A DNA stretch of 64,000 nt. It comes from Bacteroidota bacterium (GTDB taxonomy: Bacteria > Bacteroidota > Bacteroidia > Cytophagales > Cyclobacteriaceae). Of this stretch, positions 18,295 through 26,681 are shown piece by piece. Both the position numbers and the translations under genes were made by a program. Location: positions 1 through 64,000 of the forward strand of contig JACOSO010000086.1 in NCBI GenBank assembly GCA_016178785.1, given 5' to 3'. The notes below the pieces were generated by a model that was not told the DNA's origin, ran no database searches, and saw only the letters and a list, made by a program, of their open reading frames with translations. The stretch's first letter is position 1. Each line of letters begins with the position of its first letter.

Positions 18295-19533
18295 ATGTTG
18301 CCTGAAGAGATCGAACGATTGGCTAGTGATGAGGTTCAAGAATACATTTTCATTCATGCAGATGAGGATGAGAAGAAATTGCTGTTAAAGCACAAATTCA
18401 TTCTCGACCTTCTTTCTGTCTTAATCGCGCAGCAAATTGCGGCAAGGAAAAAAGCAGAAACTAAACTTCCATTGTTTTACAAAACGAAGGGAATCGTTTA
18501 TCCCCCATCACTTAACCTTGAACAGAGTTCGTCAGAGGCAACAGCCAAATTCAAATCAGAAATCATCCGAAAGGAAATAGGTAAGAAATTAGGAGGTGCT
18601 GATCTTACAGGTGGGTTTGGCATTGACAGTTTTTTTTTGAGTCAAGCTGTTGAACAATTTGATTACGTTGAGAAAGATGTCGAATTATGGAATGTCGCAC
18701 GCCACAATCATTTACTGCTCAAGACAAAAATCAGTCATCATAACAAATCAGCCGAGCGTTTTTTAGCCGAGAGCACCGCACATTATGATTTCATTTTCAT
18801 CGATCCCTCGCGCAGAGATTCGAAAGCAAGAAAAGTCTTTTCACTTTCAGATTGCACACCGGATGTAACGCTGTTACTCCCTATTCTTCTTGAAAGAGCT
18901 GACTTTATTCTACTTAAAGCTTCTCCGCTTCTTGACATCAAACAGGGCTTGAGGGAGTTGGCCGGGATAAAGAAAGTAATTGTACTCTCAGTTGCTAATG
19001 AATGCAAGGAGGTTCTCTTTCTGATTCAAAAAGATTTTGTTGGCGAGCCCCTGGTTGAAACTTATAATCTGGATGTCGAAGGAAAAATCAAGCATTCGTT
19101 CCATTTCTACTCATCAGACGAGGGCAAAGTGTTTTCGAAATTTAATGGTCCTCTAAAATTTCTATACGAACCCAATGCATCGATTCTGAAATCAGGAGCT
19201 TTTAAAACTGTGGGGGAAAAATTCGGGCTAACTAAAATTCATCCAAATACTCACCTTTATACTTCGAACGATTTTCTAAAAGAATTTCCGGGGAGGATTT
19301 TTGAAGTTGAGCAATTAAGTTTTGCGGCTAAATCGTTGCCCGAGAAAAAGGCCAACGTCATTACCCGCAATTATCCCTTAAGTCCGGAGGAGCTGAAGAA
19401 AAAACTCAAACTCAATGATGGGGGAGAAAAATTTGTGATTGCTTTTTCGGGACTGAAGAAAAAGTACATCGTACTAGCCAGGCGTCACACCAACAGGCAC
19501 AACCAGCAAGTACACACCTTAAAGTTTCTCTGA
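18295..19533 (+). CDS. Class I SAM-dependent methyltransferase with THUMP-like domain (PG_1098-like)
   Basis: A 412-residue protein built like the PG_1098 group: an N-terminal helical domain, a Rossmann methyltransferase domain and a C-terminal THUMP-like domain. The SAM-binding glycine loop is ADLTGGFGIDSFFLS, the acidic ribose-binding residue lies in DYVEKDVE, and the catalytic-region motif is IFIDPSRRD. The THUMP-like C-terminus suggests an RNA substrate, probably tRNA or rRNA, but the modified base is unknown. The ATG at 18295 is preferred; a GTG at 18217 would add 26 residues translated from repeat-like DNA. Confidence 0.82.
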   Translation: MLPEEIERLASDEVQEYIFIHADEDEKKLLLKHKFILDLLSVLIAQQIAARKKAETKLPLFYKTKGIVYPPSLNLEQSSSEATAKFKSEIIRKEIGKKLGGADLTGGFGIDSFFLSQAVEQFDYVEKDVELWNVARHNHLLLKTKISHHNKSAERFLAESTAHYDFIFIDPSRRDSKARKVFSLSDCTPDVTLLLPILLERADFILLKASPLLDIKQGLRELAGIKKVIVLSVANECKEVLFLIQKDFVGEPLVETYNLDVEGKIKHSFHFYSSDEGKVFSKFNGPLKFLYEPNASILKSGAFKTVGEKFGLTKIHPNTHLYTSNDFLKEFPGRIFEVEQLSFAAKSLPEKKANVITRNYPLSPEELKKKLKLNDGGEKFVIAFSGLKKKYIVLARRHTNRHNQQVHTLKFL

Positions 19534-19593
19534 ATTAATCGAGCGCTACAGTCCTGAATCATACAGAAAATCTTAAAATCCAGATCGTGCTCG

Positions 19594-19791
19594 CTAAGCG
19601 ACTGGCATGAATCCAAGGCAAATGTAAATCAAATAAAAAATGATGGCCACCGTGGCATAGACCTTGATCACCTTTCTTCGGTTTTGGACATCTTCCCACC
19701 AAAGCATCATCCATGGCCTGATCAATCCAATCAATAAAAACAAAATAGAAGCAAGGCTCACCAGCAAACACAGCAACCGCACATTTTCCAT
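19594..19791 (-). CDS. Small two-helix membrane protein
   Basis: A 65-residue protein starting at the ATG at 19791, preceded 12 bases upstream by AGGAGAG, one of the few Shine-Dalgarno-like sequences in the window. It consists almost entirely of two membrane helices, about residues 4-25 and 42-62, separated by the loop RPWMMLWWEDVQNRRKV rich in Trp and basic residues. I do not recognise a named family, although short proteins of this type are common in Bacteroidota. It lies between the methyltransferase and mfd genes on the opposite strand to both. Confidence 0.65.
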   Translation of the reverse strand: MENVRLLCLLVSLASILFLLIGLIRPWMMLWWEDVQNRRKVIKVYATVAIIFYLIYICLGFMPVA

Positions 19792-19948
19792 TTCGTAAAT
19801 CTCTCCTTTCTTATTCAATTATTCAATCTTGTTTCACTCAGTATAGCTTGAAAATTTTTTTCATGTTGATCCATCTTGGAAATCCTGAAATCCTGATCAT
19901 CTTTGCCGCTCTTTTTTTGTTGAGTTGAAGGCGCACGATTTTGTTTCC

Positions 19949-22900
19949 ATGTACCGTGCGGACAGTTTAGTACAAACGCTGGCCGAGGGGATTCGTACGT
20001 CTGTTTCAATTCCCATTCATTTAAAAAATGTTCACGGCAGTCTGGATGCAGCACTTTTTGCTGCAGTCTGCAAAAGCACAAGAGCCAATCATGTAGTCAT
20101 TTTGCATGATCGTGAAGAAGCTTCTTACTTTCTGAATGATCTGCAAAATCTATTAGGAAAAACGGAGATTCTTTTTTTTCCGATGTCATACAAACGGCCC
20201 TACGAGTATGATGAAATAGAAAACGCCAATGTACTCATGCGTGCGGAGACGCTTAACCGAATTGGCAGTCATCCCGATAGTAATATTATTGTTACTTACC
20301 CCGAAGCGCTTTCTGAAAAAGTGATCAATAAAAAATCACTTGCATCAAATACTTTCCTGGTAATGAAGGGCGAAAAGCTCGACAGGGATTTTCTCGAGGA
20401 GTTTTTGCACACTTACGATTTTGAAAAAACGGATTTTGTTTATGAAGCTGGGCAATTTGCTGTACGCGGAGGGATCATCGATGTGTACTCATTTGCGAAT
20501 GAATTACCTTACCGTATAGAGTTATTTGGAGATGACATTGACAGCATTCGAACGTTTGATCCCGGCTCACAACTTTCGGTTGAAACATTTGATAAGGTAA
20601 GTCTGATGCCCAACGTGCAAACACGACTTGTGCAAGAAGAGCGTCAGTCTTTTTTTGAATTCATCCCATTGAATACAAAAGTTTGGATCAAAGATTTCAA
20701 GCTCACTCAAGATGTAGTGGAAAGAAGTTTTGAAAAAGCCTCCGAAAGTTTTGACAAAATCCTTCGCGAAAGTGGGCAAACCAAAATTGTGTTGGAGCCA
20801 AATCAACTTTTCGATAAAAGCGAGGATTTTAAAACGCAGCTGGAAAAATTTACCGTCATCGAATTTGGCAATCGCTTCTATCTTACGTGCGAAAAGAAAT
20901 TTGAATTTCAGTCAGCGGTTCAGCCATCCTTCAATAAAAACTTTGAATTGCTTGCCGCGGATTTGTTAAAGCACCAGGAGCAGGGTTTTGGAAATTTTAT
21001 TGCGGCCGAACAACCAAGGCAAGTCGAGCGGTTGCAGGGAATCTTTGAAGAGATCCATCCTGAGCTAAAATTTCAGTCACTCGATTTTCCTTTGCGGCAA
21101 GGTTTTATCGATCAACAGCTAAAAGTTGTTTGCTATACCGATCACCAAATATTCGAACGCTTCCACCGATACCGCAGTCGAGAAAAATTTTCTAAATCAA
21201 AAGCACTTTCGCTAAGAGAGCTCCAAGCAATGCAGCCTGGTGATTTCGTAACGCACATCGATTATGGCATAGCAAAGTTTGCTGGTCTTGAAAAGAAAGA
21301 TGTCAACGGCAAGGAGCAAGAAGCTATTCGGTTAGTCTTTCGTGATGATGATCTTATGTATATAAGCATTCACGCCCTTCACAAAATTTCAAAATACTCG
21401 GGCAAAGATGGAACACCGCCCGCGATCAGTAAGCTCGGTTCTGGTGAATGGGAGAGCAAAAAAGCGAAGGTCAAGAAAAAAGTAAAAGACATCGCGAAAG
21501 AGCTGATCACTCTTTATGCAAAGAGAAAACAAGCTCCGGGCTTTGCGTTTGCCCAAGACAGTTTCTTGCAAGCCGAACTTGAAACGTCCTTCATTTACGA
21601 AGACACACCCGATCAAGCCAAAGCCACCGAAGATGTGAAGCGTGACATGCATCAGCCACACCCCATGGATCGATTGGTTTGTGGCGATGTGGGTTTCGGA
21701 AAGACCGAAGTAGCAATTCGTGCCGCTTTCAAAGCGACTGCAGATGGAAAACAAGTTGCCGTTTTAGTGCCCACCACCATTCTCGCGATGCAACACGCAC
21801 GAACATTTTCAGAAAGACTTTCCAATTTTCCGGTAAGAATTGAATATGTTTCTCGCTTCAAATCAGATAAAGAAATTAAGCAGACACTTTCCGATACGAA
21901 AGAAGGAAAAGTCAACATCATCATTGGCACTCATCGGGTGGTAAGCAAAGATGTTGAGTTCAAAGATTTGGGACTGCTTATCATTGATGAAGAGCAAAAG
22001 TTTGGTGTGAAGACCAAAGATCGTTTGAAAGAATTAAAGTTAAATGTGGATGTGCTCACGCTCACGGCAACTCCGATTCCGCGCACTTTACATTTTTCAT
22101 TGATGGGTGCTCGCGACTTGAGCATTATCTCTACACCACCGCCCAACCGCCAACCCGTCACCACAGAGCTCCATACATTCGATGAAGTAAAAATCAGGGA
22201 TGCGGTTAGTCATGAATTAAGAAGAGGTGGGCAAGTGTTTTTTGTGCACAATCGGGTGAGTGATATCGAGCAAGTGGCCAACGTAATTTTCAAACTGGTT
22301 CCAGATTCGAGAATCGGGATCGCCCATGGCCAAATGGATGGCGATAAATTAGAAAAAGTGATGATTAAATTTATCGAAGGAGAATACGATGTGCTCGTTT
22401 CCACCAACATCATCGAATCAGGACTTGACATTCCTAACGCAAACACGATCATCATCAACAATGCCCATTTATTCGGACTGAGTGATCTTCATCAGATGAG
22501 AGGTCGTGTGGGTCGATCCAACAAAAAAGCGTATTGCTACCTGCTTACGCCACCTACTTCTGTGCTTCCATCTGATTCAAGAAAAAGATTAGCCGCCCTT
22601 GAAGAATTTTCAGAATTGGGAGACGGGTTCAAGGTAGCCATGCGCGATCTTGATATTCGCGGGGCTGGAAATTTATTAGGAGGAGAACAAAGCGGCTTCA
22701 TTACGGATCTAGGTTTTGATACCTATCACAAAATTCTGGATGATGCCATTCAGGAATTAAAAGAAACGGACTTCAAAGACATTTTTGCTGAGGAGCTTTC
22801 TGAGAAAGCAAAATTGATTGTGCCCGATTGCGTGATAGAAACCGATTTGGAGATCCTTATTCCAGATGATTATATCAGCAGCGCAACGGAGCGTCTTCAA

Positions 22901-23272
22901 CTCTACTCAACCCTAGACAACATTCCGGATGAAGATGGATTGGATAAATTTATTTCTTCAATGAAAGATCGTTTCGGGCAATATCCAGACCCTGTGCAAC
23001 AGCTGATCAATTCTGTACGATTACGGTGGCTGGGGGAAAAATTAGGCTTTGAAAAAATCAGTCTGAAAAATGGAAAGATGCGCATGCAATTTATTGCCGA
23101 CAATGAGGAATACTTTAAATCTGAGCTGTTTGGAAAAATTTTAGCATTTGTGCAGCAATTTTCAAAAACAAGTCGGATGAAGGACACTGCCGGTAAGCTT
23201 ACTTTGACAATTGAAAATGTAAGCACTGTAAACGGTGCGGTAAATCTTTTGAGGCCACTATCCGAAGCCTAG
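19949..23272 (+). CDS. mfd: Transcription-repair coupling factor Mfd
   Basis: A 1107-residue Mfd, which removes stalled RNA polymerase from lesions and recruits UvrA. In order: a UvrB-homology region (about 1-330), the RNA-polymerase-interacting domain around residues 425-500 (GDFVTHIDYGIAKFAGLE), a RecG-like helicase with Walker A GDVGFGKTE near 579 and DEEQ near 679, the second helicase lobe with HQMRGRVGRS, and the C-terminal TRCF domain. Length and order are normal. The ATG at 19949 is chosen; a TTG eight codons upstream is also in frame. The stop overlaps by four bases (CTAG) that of a small convergent gene. Confidence 0.97.
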   Translation: MYRADSLVQTLAEGIRTSVSIPIHLKNVHGSLDAALFAAVCKSTRANHVVILHDREEASYFLNDLQNLLGKTEILFFPMSYKRPYEYDEIENANVLMRAETLNRIGSHPDSNIIVTYPEALSEKVINKKSLASNTFLVMKGEKLDRDFLEEFLHTYDFEKTDFVYEAGQFAVRGGIIDVYSFANELPYRIELFGDDIDSIRTFDPGSQLSVETFDKVSLMPNVQTRLVQEERQSFFEFIPLNTKVWIKDFKLTQDVVERSFEKASESFDKILRESGQTKIVLEPNQLFDKSEDFKTQLEKFTVIEFGNRFYLTCEKKFEFQSAVQPSFNKNFELLAADLLKHQEQGFGNFIAAEQPRQVERLQGIFEEIHPELKFQSLDFPLRQGFIDQQLKVVCYTDHQIFERFHRYRSREKFSKSKALSLRELQAMQPGDFVTHIDYGIAKFAGLEKKDVNGKEQEAIRLVFRDDDLMYISIHALHKISKYSGKDGTPPAISKLGSGEWESKKAKVKKKVKDIAKELITLYAKRKQAPGFAFAQDSFLQAELETSFIYEDTPDQAKATEDVKRDMHQPHPMDRLVCGDVGFGKTEVAIRAAFKATADGKQVAVLVPTTILAMQHARTFSERLSNFPVRIEYVSRFKSDKEIKQTLSDTKEGKVNIIIGTHRVVSKDVEFKDLGLLIIDEEQKFGVKTKDRLKELKLNVDVLTLTATPIPRTLHFSLMGARDLSIISTPPPNRQPVTTELHTFDEVKIRDAVSHELRRGGQVFFVHNRVSDIEQVANVIFKLVPDSRIGIAHGQMDGDKLEKVMIKFIEGEYDVLVSTNIIESGLDIPNANTIIINNAHLFGLSDLHQMRGRVGRSNKKAYCYLLTPPTSVLPSDSRKRLAALEEFSELGDGFKVAMRDLDIRGAGNLLGGEQSGFITDLGFDTYHKILDDAIQELKETDFKDIFAEELSEKAKLIVPDCVIETDLEILIPDDYISSATERLQLYSTLDNIPDEDGLDKFISSMKDRFGQYPDPVQQLINSVRLRWLGEKLGFEKISLKNGKMRMQFIADNEEYFKSELFGKILAFVQQFSKTSRMKDTAGKLTLTIENVSTVNGAVNLLRPLSEA

Positions 23273-23520
23273 ACTTTTAAATCGCGAAGGGAAATACTTT
23301 CTAAATATGGATCTAAACCCGATGTACTGCTAAAGGCATTAATCATCAAGATTTTTTTATACGTGGGCGAATAATACACTTCAATAAAAAAATCTCCACC
23401 ATGATATAAGTAAACTTTTGCATCGCCAAGTTTTCGAGCAAACATATAGTTAGAGCTTGCTGTTACCCAATCGCACTTTTCTTCGAACGTGGCTTTCTGA
23501 AAATCTGTGAGCGTTATCAT
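23269..23520 (-). CDS. Conserved-looking small hypothetical protein
   Basis: An 83-residue soluble protein without signal peptide or membrane segment. It has a helical N-terminus (TLTDFQKATFEEKCDWVTAS) and a beta-rich middle (KVYLYHGGDFFIEVYYS). I cannot name a family. Evidence that it is real: ATG start at 23520, protein-like composition over the full length, and tight packing against mfd with a shared CTAG at the two stops. It diverges from gldJ across a 242-base gap. Confidence 0.6.
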   Translation of the reverse strand: MITLTDFQKATFEEKCDWVTASSNYMFARKLGDAKVYLYHGGDFFIEVYYSPTYKKILMINAFSSTSGLDPYLESISLRDLKV

Positions 23521-23699
23521 ATAATTAAAAAATTCTCACACGAACTATTGGAAAAATTATGCCAAGGTGCTTTCTATTGTTTTTCTTAGTTCCAGCACAC
23601 CCATTCGACCCAAAAAAGGAATTTTTTTCCCAAATTGATTTTGAGTAATATTATTGGCTCATCCTCGTTAGAACAAAACTGTTTGTAAAAACTCAGCAC

Positions 23700-23732
23700 T
23701 TTGGAAAACTCGGATTTATCTGTTTATATTAG
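23700..23732 (+). promoter_or_regulatory. Candidate Bacteroidota-type promoter of gldJ
   Basis: TTTG at 23700-23703 and TATATTAG at 23725-23732, separated by 21 bases. The second element matches the Bacteroidota -7 box TAnnTTTG at all but one fixed position. Transcription would begin about 25 bases before the gldJ ATG. The assignment rests on pattern alone. Confidence 0.4.
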
Positions 23733-23762
23733 CGGTTACTTTTATTTTTTAACCAAAAGCAA

Positions 23763-25067
23763 ATGAAGCATTTAAAGTCATTTTTAATCCTCGTTGGGCT
23801 TTCTTTGGTGGTTTCCTCTTGCTTCTTGCGCAAAGGAGGTGGTAAACCTACCGCCCAAAATCCTGGTCAGATGAGTACTGCAACAGGGTTGAAATACACT
23901 AATGATCCTGCCGAAGGATTCGCAGTCATGCCGTACAATTCGCAGCCCGATGCACCTAACATGGTGTTCATTGAGGGTGGCCGTACTGTACTTGGCTCTT
24001 TTGAAGAAGATGTAATGTCTTATCGTGATAATGTGGAGAGAACGGTATCCGTTGCTTCGTTTTATATGGACGAAACTGAAATTGCTAACATTCACTGGTT
24101 AGAATATTTGTATCACCTTACAACAGACTCAACAAAAGTTGATGGTGGCAAAGCTTACTATGCCGCCCTGCCTGATACCCTGGTGTGGAGATCGAAACTC
24201 GCTTTCAACGATCCTTATGTAGATCATTATTTAAGATACCCTGGCTTCCGTTATTTTCCGGTGGTAGGCATCAAATGGAAGCAAGCAAATGAATATTCAA
24301 AGTGGAGAACTGCTGTTGTAAATGCTGACCTTGCGGAAAAAGCGGGCATCGAAAAGCCGGCTGAACAGGGTGGTGGAAGAATTCCATTAGAATCGGGCGT
24401 TGTAATTCCTGCTTATCGCCTTCCTACAGAGGCAGAATGGGAATATGCTGCACAAGCTTTGATCGGTACACAGTGGCTTGAAGAAATGCAAACTCACCAA
24501 CGGATTTATCCTTGGGATGGTCACGCACTCCGTAATCCTTATGGAAAACAGATGGGCTACTTCTTGGCCAACTTCAAGCGAGGCCGTGGAGATTATGCTG
24601 GTATAGCTGGCCGTCTGAATGATGGTGCCCTTATCACTGCATATATTTACGAATATCCTCCAAATGATTATGGTTTGTACAATATGGCGGGCAATGTAAG
24701 TGAGTGGGTAATGGATGTTTATCGTCCACTTTCTCATCAGGACTTCGATGACCTAAACCCTATTCGGAGAGATGATTTCATCGATAGTCATGGTTCATAC
24801 CGAAACCAGTATACCAAAACTGCAAAAGATTCTACAGTGACAATGCCAGATGGTACTCAAAAGAGAATACGTACCTTCGAGTACCAAAAAAATCCTCAGG
24901 GGTTCATCTCTTTGATCTCTGACAAGGTGCGTGTTTACAAAGGAGGATCATGGAAAGATGTTGCTTACTGGATGTCACCTGGTACGCGCAGGTTTTTAGA
25001 TGAAGACTCAGCAACGGCCACAATCGGTTTCCGTTGTGCAATGATCCGCGCTGGTTCGAATTACTAA
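23763..25067 (+). CDS. gldJ: GldJ-type gliding/type IX secretion lipoprotein (SUMF1 domain)
   Basis: A 434-residue lipoprotein: signal peptide with lipobox VVSSC (Cys20), a short disordered linker, then a formylglycine-generating-enzyme-like SUMF1 domain from about residue 60 to the end. The blocks MVFIEGGRTVLG, FYMDETEIANIHWLEYLY, ALPDTLVWRSKLAFNDPYVDHYLR and MAGNVSEWVMDVY have the pattern of GldJ, a protein needed for gliding and for stability of the GldKLMN type IX secretion machinery in Flavobacterium; GldK has a similar domain, so the J/K distinction is less certain than the family. It would sit in the outer membrane facing the periplasm. A candidate promoter lies upstream and a strong terminator follows. 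Confidence 0.82.
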   Translation: MKHLKSFLILVGLSLVVSSCFLRKGGGKPTAQNPGQMSTATGLKYTNDPAEGFAVMPYNSQPDAPNMVFIEGGRTVLGSFEEDVMSYRDNVERTVSVASFYMDETEIANIHWLEYLYHLTTDSTKVDGGKAYYAALPDTLVWRSKLAFNDPYVDHYLRYPGFRYFPVVGIKWKQANEYSKWRTAVVNADLAEKAGIEKPAEQGGGRIPLESGVVIPAYRLPTEAEWEYAAQALIGTQWLEEMQTHQRIYPWDGHALRNPYGKQMGYFLANFKRGRGDYAGIAGRLNDGALITAYIYEYPPNDYGLYNMAGNVSEWVMDVYRPLSHQDFDDLNPIRRDDFIDSHGSYRNQYTKTAKDSTVTMPDGTQKRIRTFEYQKNPQGFISLISDKVRVYKGGSWKDVAYWMSPGTRRFLDEDSATATIGFRCAMIRAGSNY

Positions 25068-25090
25068 GTCACTTAACATATTTTGAAGAA

Positions 25091-25118
25091 GCCTCGCAAA
25101 GAACTGCGGGGCTTTTTT
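25091..25118 (+). terminator. Rho-independent terminator after gldJ
   Basis: An 8-base-pair stem, GCCTCGCA with TGCGGGGC (one G-U pair), a 6-base loop AAGAAC, and a run of six T. It begins 24 bases after the gldJ stop. The T run overlaps the stop codon of the convergent comF gene. Confidence 0.88.
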
Positions 25119-25842
25119 ATTGCGCTTCAGCGATACAAACTACGCTCAATTCCTTACAACCCGAGTTGAGTATTTGTCTCCCACAAGCTTCAATTGTGGC
25201 GCCCGTTGTAATGACATCATCCACCAGAAGCACTCGTTTGTTCTCTATTGCCTTCTTGTCTTTGACAAAGAATGCCAACTCAACATTTTCCCAGCGTTCA
25301 ACCCTTGTCTTTCGGGTTTGAGTCTCCGTGTTCTTTAAGCGGCTGCAGCAATTAGAATTGAAAGGAACCCCCAATGAATCACTTAACCCTTCCGCAAATT
25401 TTGCACTTTGGTTATAGCCTCTGAACTTTTGCCTTGAGGCAAAAAGCGGGAGAGGAACAATTGTATCAAATTCGGAATTGAATCCCTGTTCTTTAAGTTC
25501 TTTTCCGAACAATTTACCCAATCGAATTCCGACTTCAGGATGATGATTATATTTCAATTGATGAAGCAGGTATTGAACGATTCCTGTTTTTCTAAACCTT
25601 AAAAATGCCCAGGCGTTCTTGATGGGTAGTCTTCCAATAAATTTTTCTTTGACAGGGTTTTCTTCAACTGAGAGATAACCCGTTCTCGGAAGATTGACTA
25701 GGCACCTGGTGCAGAGTATTTCCTCTCCTTTCAATAATCCAGAAGAGCAGCCGAGGCAATATTCCGGAAAGAACAAAGACGTGAAATCAGAAAACAGATT
25801 GCCTAGCGAACTTCCATTTGATTTCACTGTTAACAAACTCAT
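25117..25842 (-). CDS. comF: ComF-family phosphoribosyltransferase-like protein
   Basis: A 241-residue ComF homologue. The N-terminal zinc-binding cysteines are C29, C32, C44 and C47, followed by the phosphoribosyltransferase-type fold with the PRPP-binding motif VLLVDDVITTGAT near residue 205. Family members are needed for DNA uptake in transformable bacteria, probably acting on incoming single strands, but many carriers are not known to be competent. It is convergent with gldJ and diverges from the AhpD-like gene across only 24 bases. Confidence 0.88.
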   Translation of the reverse strand: MSLLTVKSNGSSLGNLFSDFTSLFFPEYCLGCSSGLLKGEEILCTRCLVNLPRTGYLSVEENPVKEKFIGRLPIKNAWAFLRFRKTGIVQYLLHQLKYNHHPEVGIRLGKLFGKELKEQGFNSEFDTIVPLPLFASRQKFRGYNQSAKFAEGLSDSLGVPFNSNCCSRLKNTETQTRKTRVERWENVELAFFVKDKKAIENKRVLLVDDVITTGATIEACGRQILNSGCKELSVVCIAEAQ

Positions 25843-25866
25843 CTTTGTATGAAATAAACTCCAAAT

Positions 25867-26208
25867 ATGAGCTTAGTCAAGCAATTTAATGAATACCGCA
25901 GCAAGATGAATGAAAAAATCCTCGCTGCTGACAATCTAATCATCAAGCGAATTTTCAATTTAGACACCAATGCCTACCAAGAAGGGGCACTTGACGTAAG
26001 GTCCAAAGAGTTGATAGGGCTCACCTGTTCGCTGGTTCTTAGGTGCGATGATTGTGTTCGCTATCATTTAGGAAAATGCAAGGAAGTTGGTTTTAAAACT
26101 GAAGAAGTGCACGAGGCAATGGGTGTAGCTACTTTAGTGGGAGGCACAATCGTAATACCGCATCTTCGCAGAGCTTTTGAGTACTGGGAGGAGTTAACAA
26201 AATCGTAA
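25867..26208 (+). CDS. Carboxymuconolactone decarboxylase/AhpD-like protein
   Basis: A 113-residue AhpD-like protein of the carboxymuconolactone decarboxylase family. The redox pair is C60 and C63 with H67 (CDDCVRYH), the arrangement used for peroxide reduction or disulfide relay in AhpD. The helical context GLTCSLVLRCDD and HEAMGVATLVGG is typical. Its stop codon directly abuts the ATG of the next gene, so the two are translated from one message. Confidence 0.87.
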   Translation: MSLVKQFNEYRSKMNEKILAADNLIIKRIFNLDTNAYQEGALDVRSKELIGLTCSLVLRCDDCVRYHLGKCKEVGFKTEEVHEAMGVATLVGGTIVIPHLRRAFEYWEELTKS

Positions 26209-26586
26209 ATGTTTAAGCGTGATCTGGAGTTGGATCGACTTTGGCAAGCATTGCTTGTGGAGTTAGAAAAATCGTTAGGAAAAAAACCAAAAGATTTGAA
26301 CGGGGTTCTTTTTACCATTGGGGTGCAGGAACTCGGAAGGGGGGCAAAACATTTTTCCAAAGAAGAAAAGCAGGATTTAATGCATATCGCAATCTGCAAA
26401 GTGCTGAGTCTGTCTGGCTACTATAAACTCGAAGGAATTGATGAGGGAGGCTGGCCGCACTGGAAGCTTGTGAAAAAACTACCCCATTTTGATTTACTCG
26501 AGCAGGAAAAACTCCTGAAGATGCATGTGATTGAATATTTCGAAAAGGAAATGGGCTGGATCATTGCCGTCCCCCGATCAAGCTGA
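26209..26586 (+). CDS. Conserved-looking hypothetical protein coupled to AhpD-like gene
   Basis: A 125-residue soluble protein with no signal peptide. It begins on the base after the stop of the AhpD-like gene. The sequence is alpha-helical, with FTIGVQELGRG near residue 38, then KEEKQDLMHIAICKVLS and a C-terminal block HVIEYFEKEMGW. I do not recognise a family beyond uncharacterised Bacteroidota proteins of this type. The coupling to a CxxC redox protein hints at a linked role, but nothing in its own sequence shows one. Confidence 0.65.
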   Translation: MFKRDLELDRLWQALLVELEKSLGKKPKDLNGVLFTIGVQELGRGAKHFSKEEKQDLMHIAICKVLSLSGYYKLEGIDEGGWPHWKLVKKLPHFDLLEQEKLLKMHVIEYFEKEMGWIIAVPRSS

Positions 26587-26605
26587 CCTCTTTGCACGAT
26601 TGAGT

Positions 26606-26636
26606 TTTGAATCGCTCTCAAGTCAGCTTATCTTAG
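26606..26636 (+). promoter_or_regulatory. Candidate Bacteroidota-type promoter of the DUF4175-mnmG run
   Basis: TTTG at 26606-26609 and TATCTTAG at 26629-26636 with a 19-base spacer, close to the TTTG / TAnnTTTG consensus (one mismatch in the second box). Start of transcription would fall about 40 bases before the DUF4175 ATG at 26682. Confidence 0.4.
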
Positions 26637-26681
26637 TTGTTTTAAACTTTGTTCTGTCTGGAGACGTTGTAAAACATTGGC

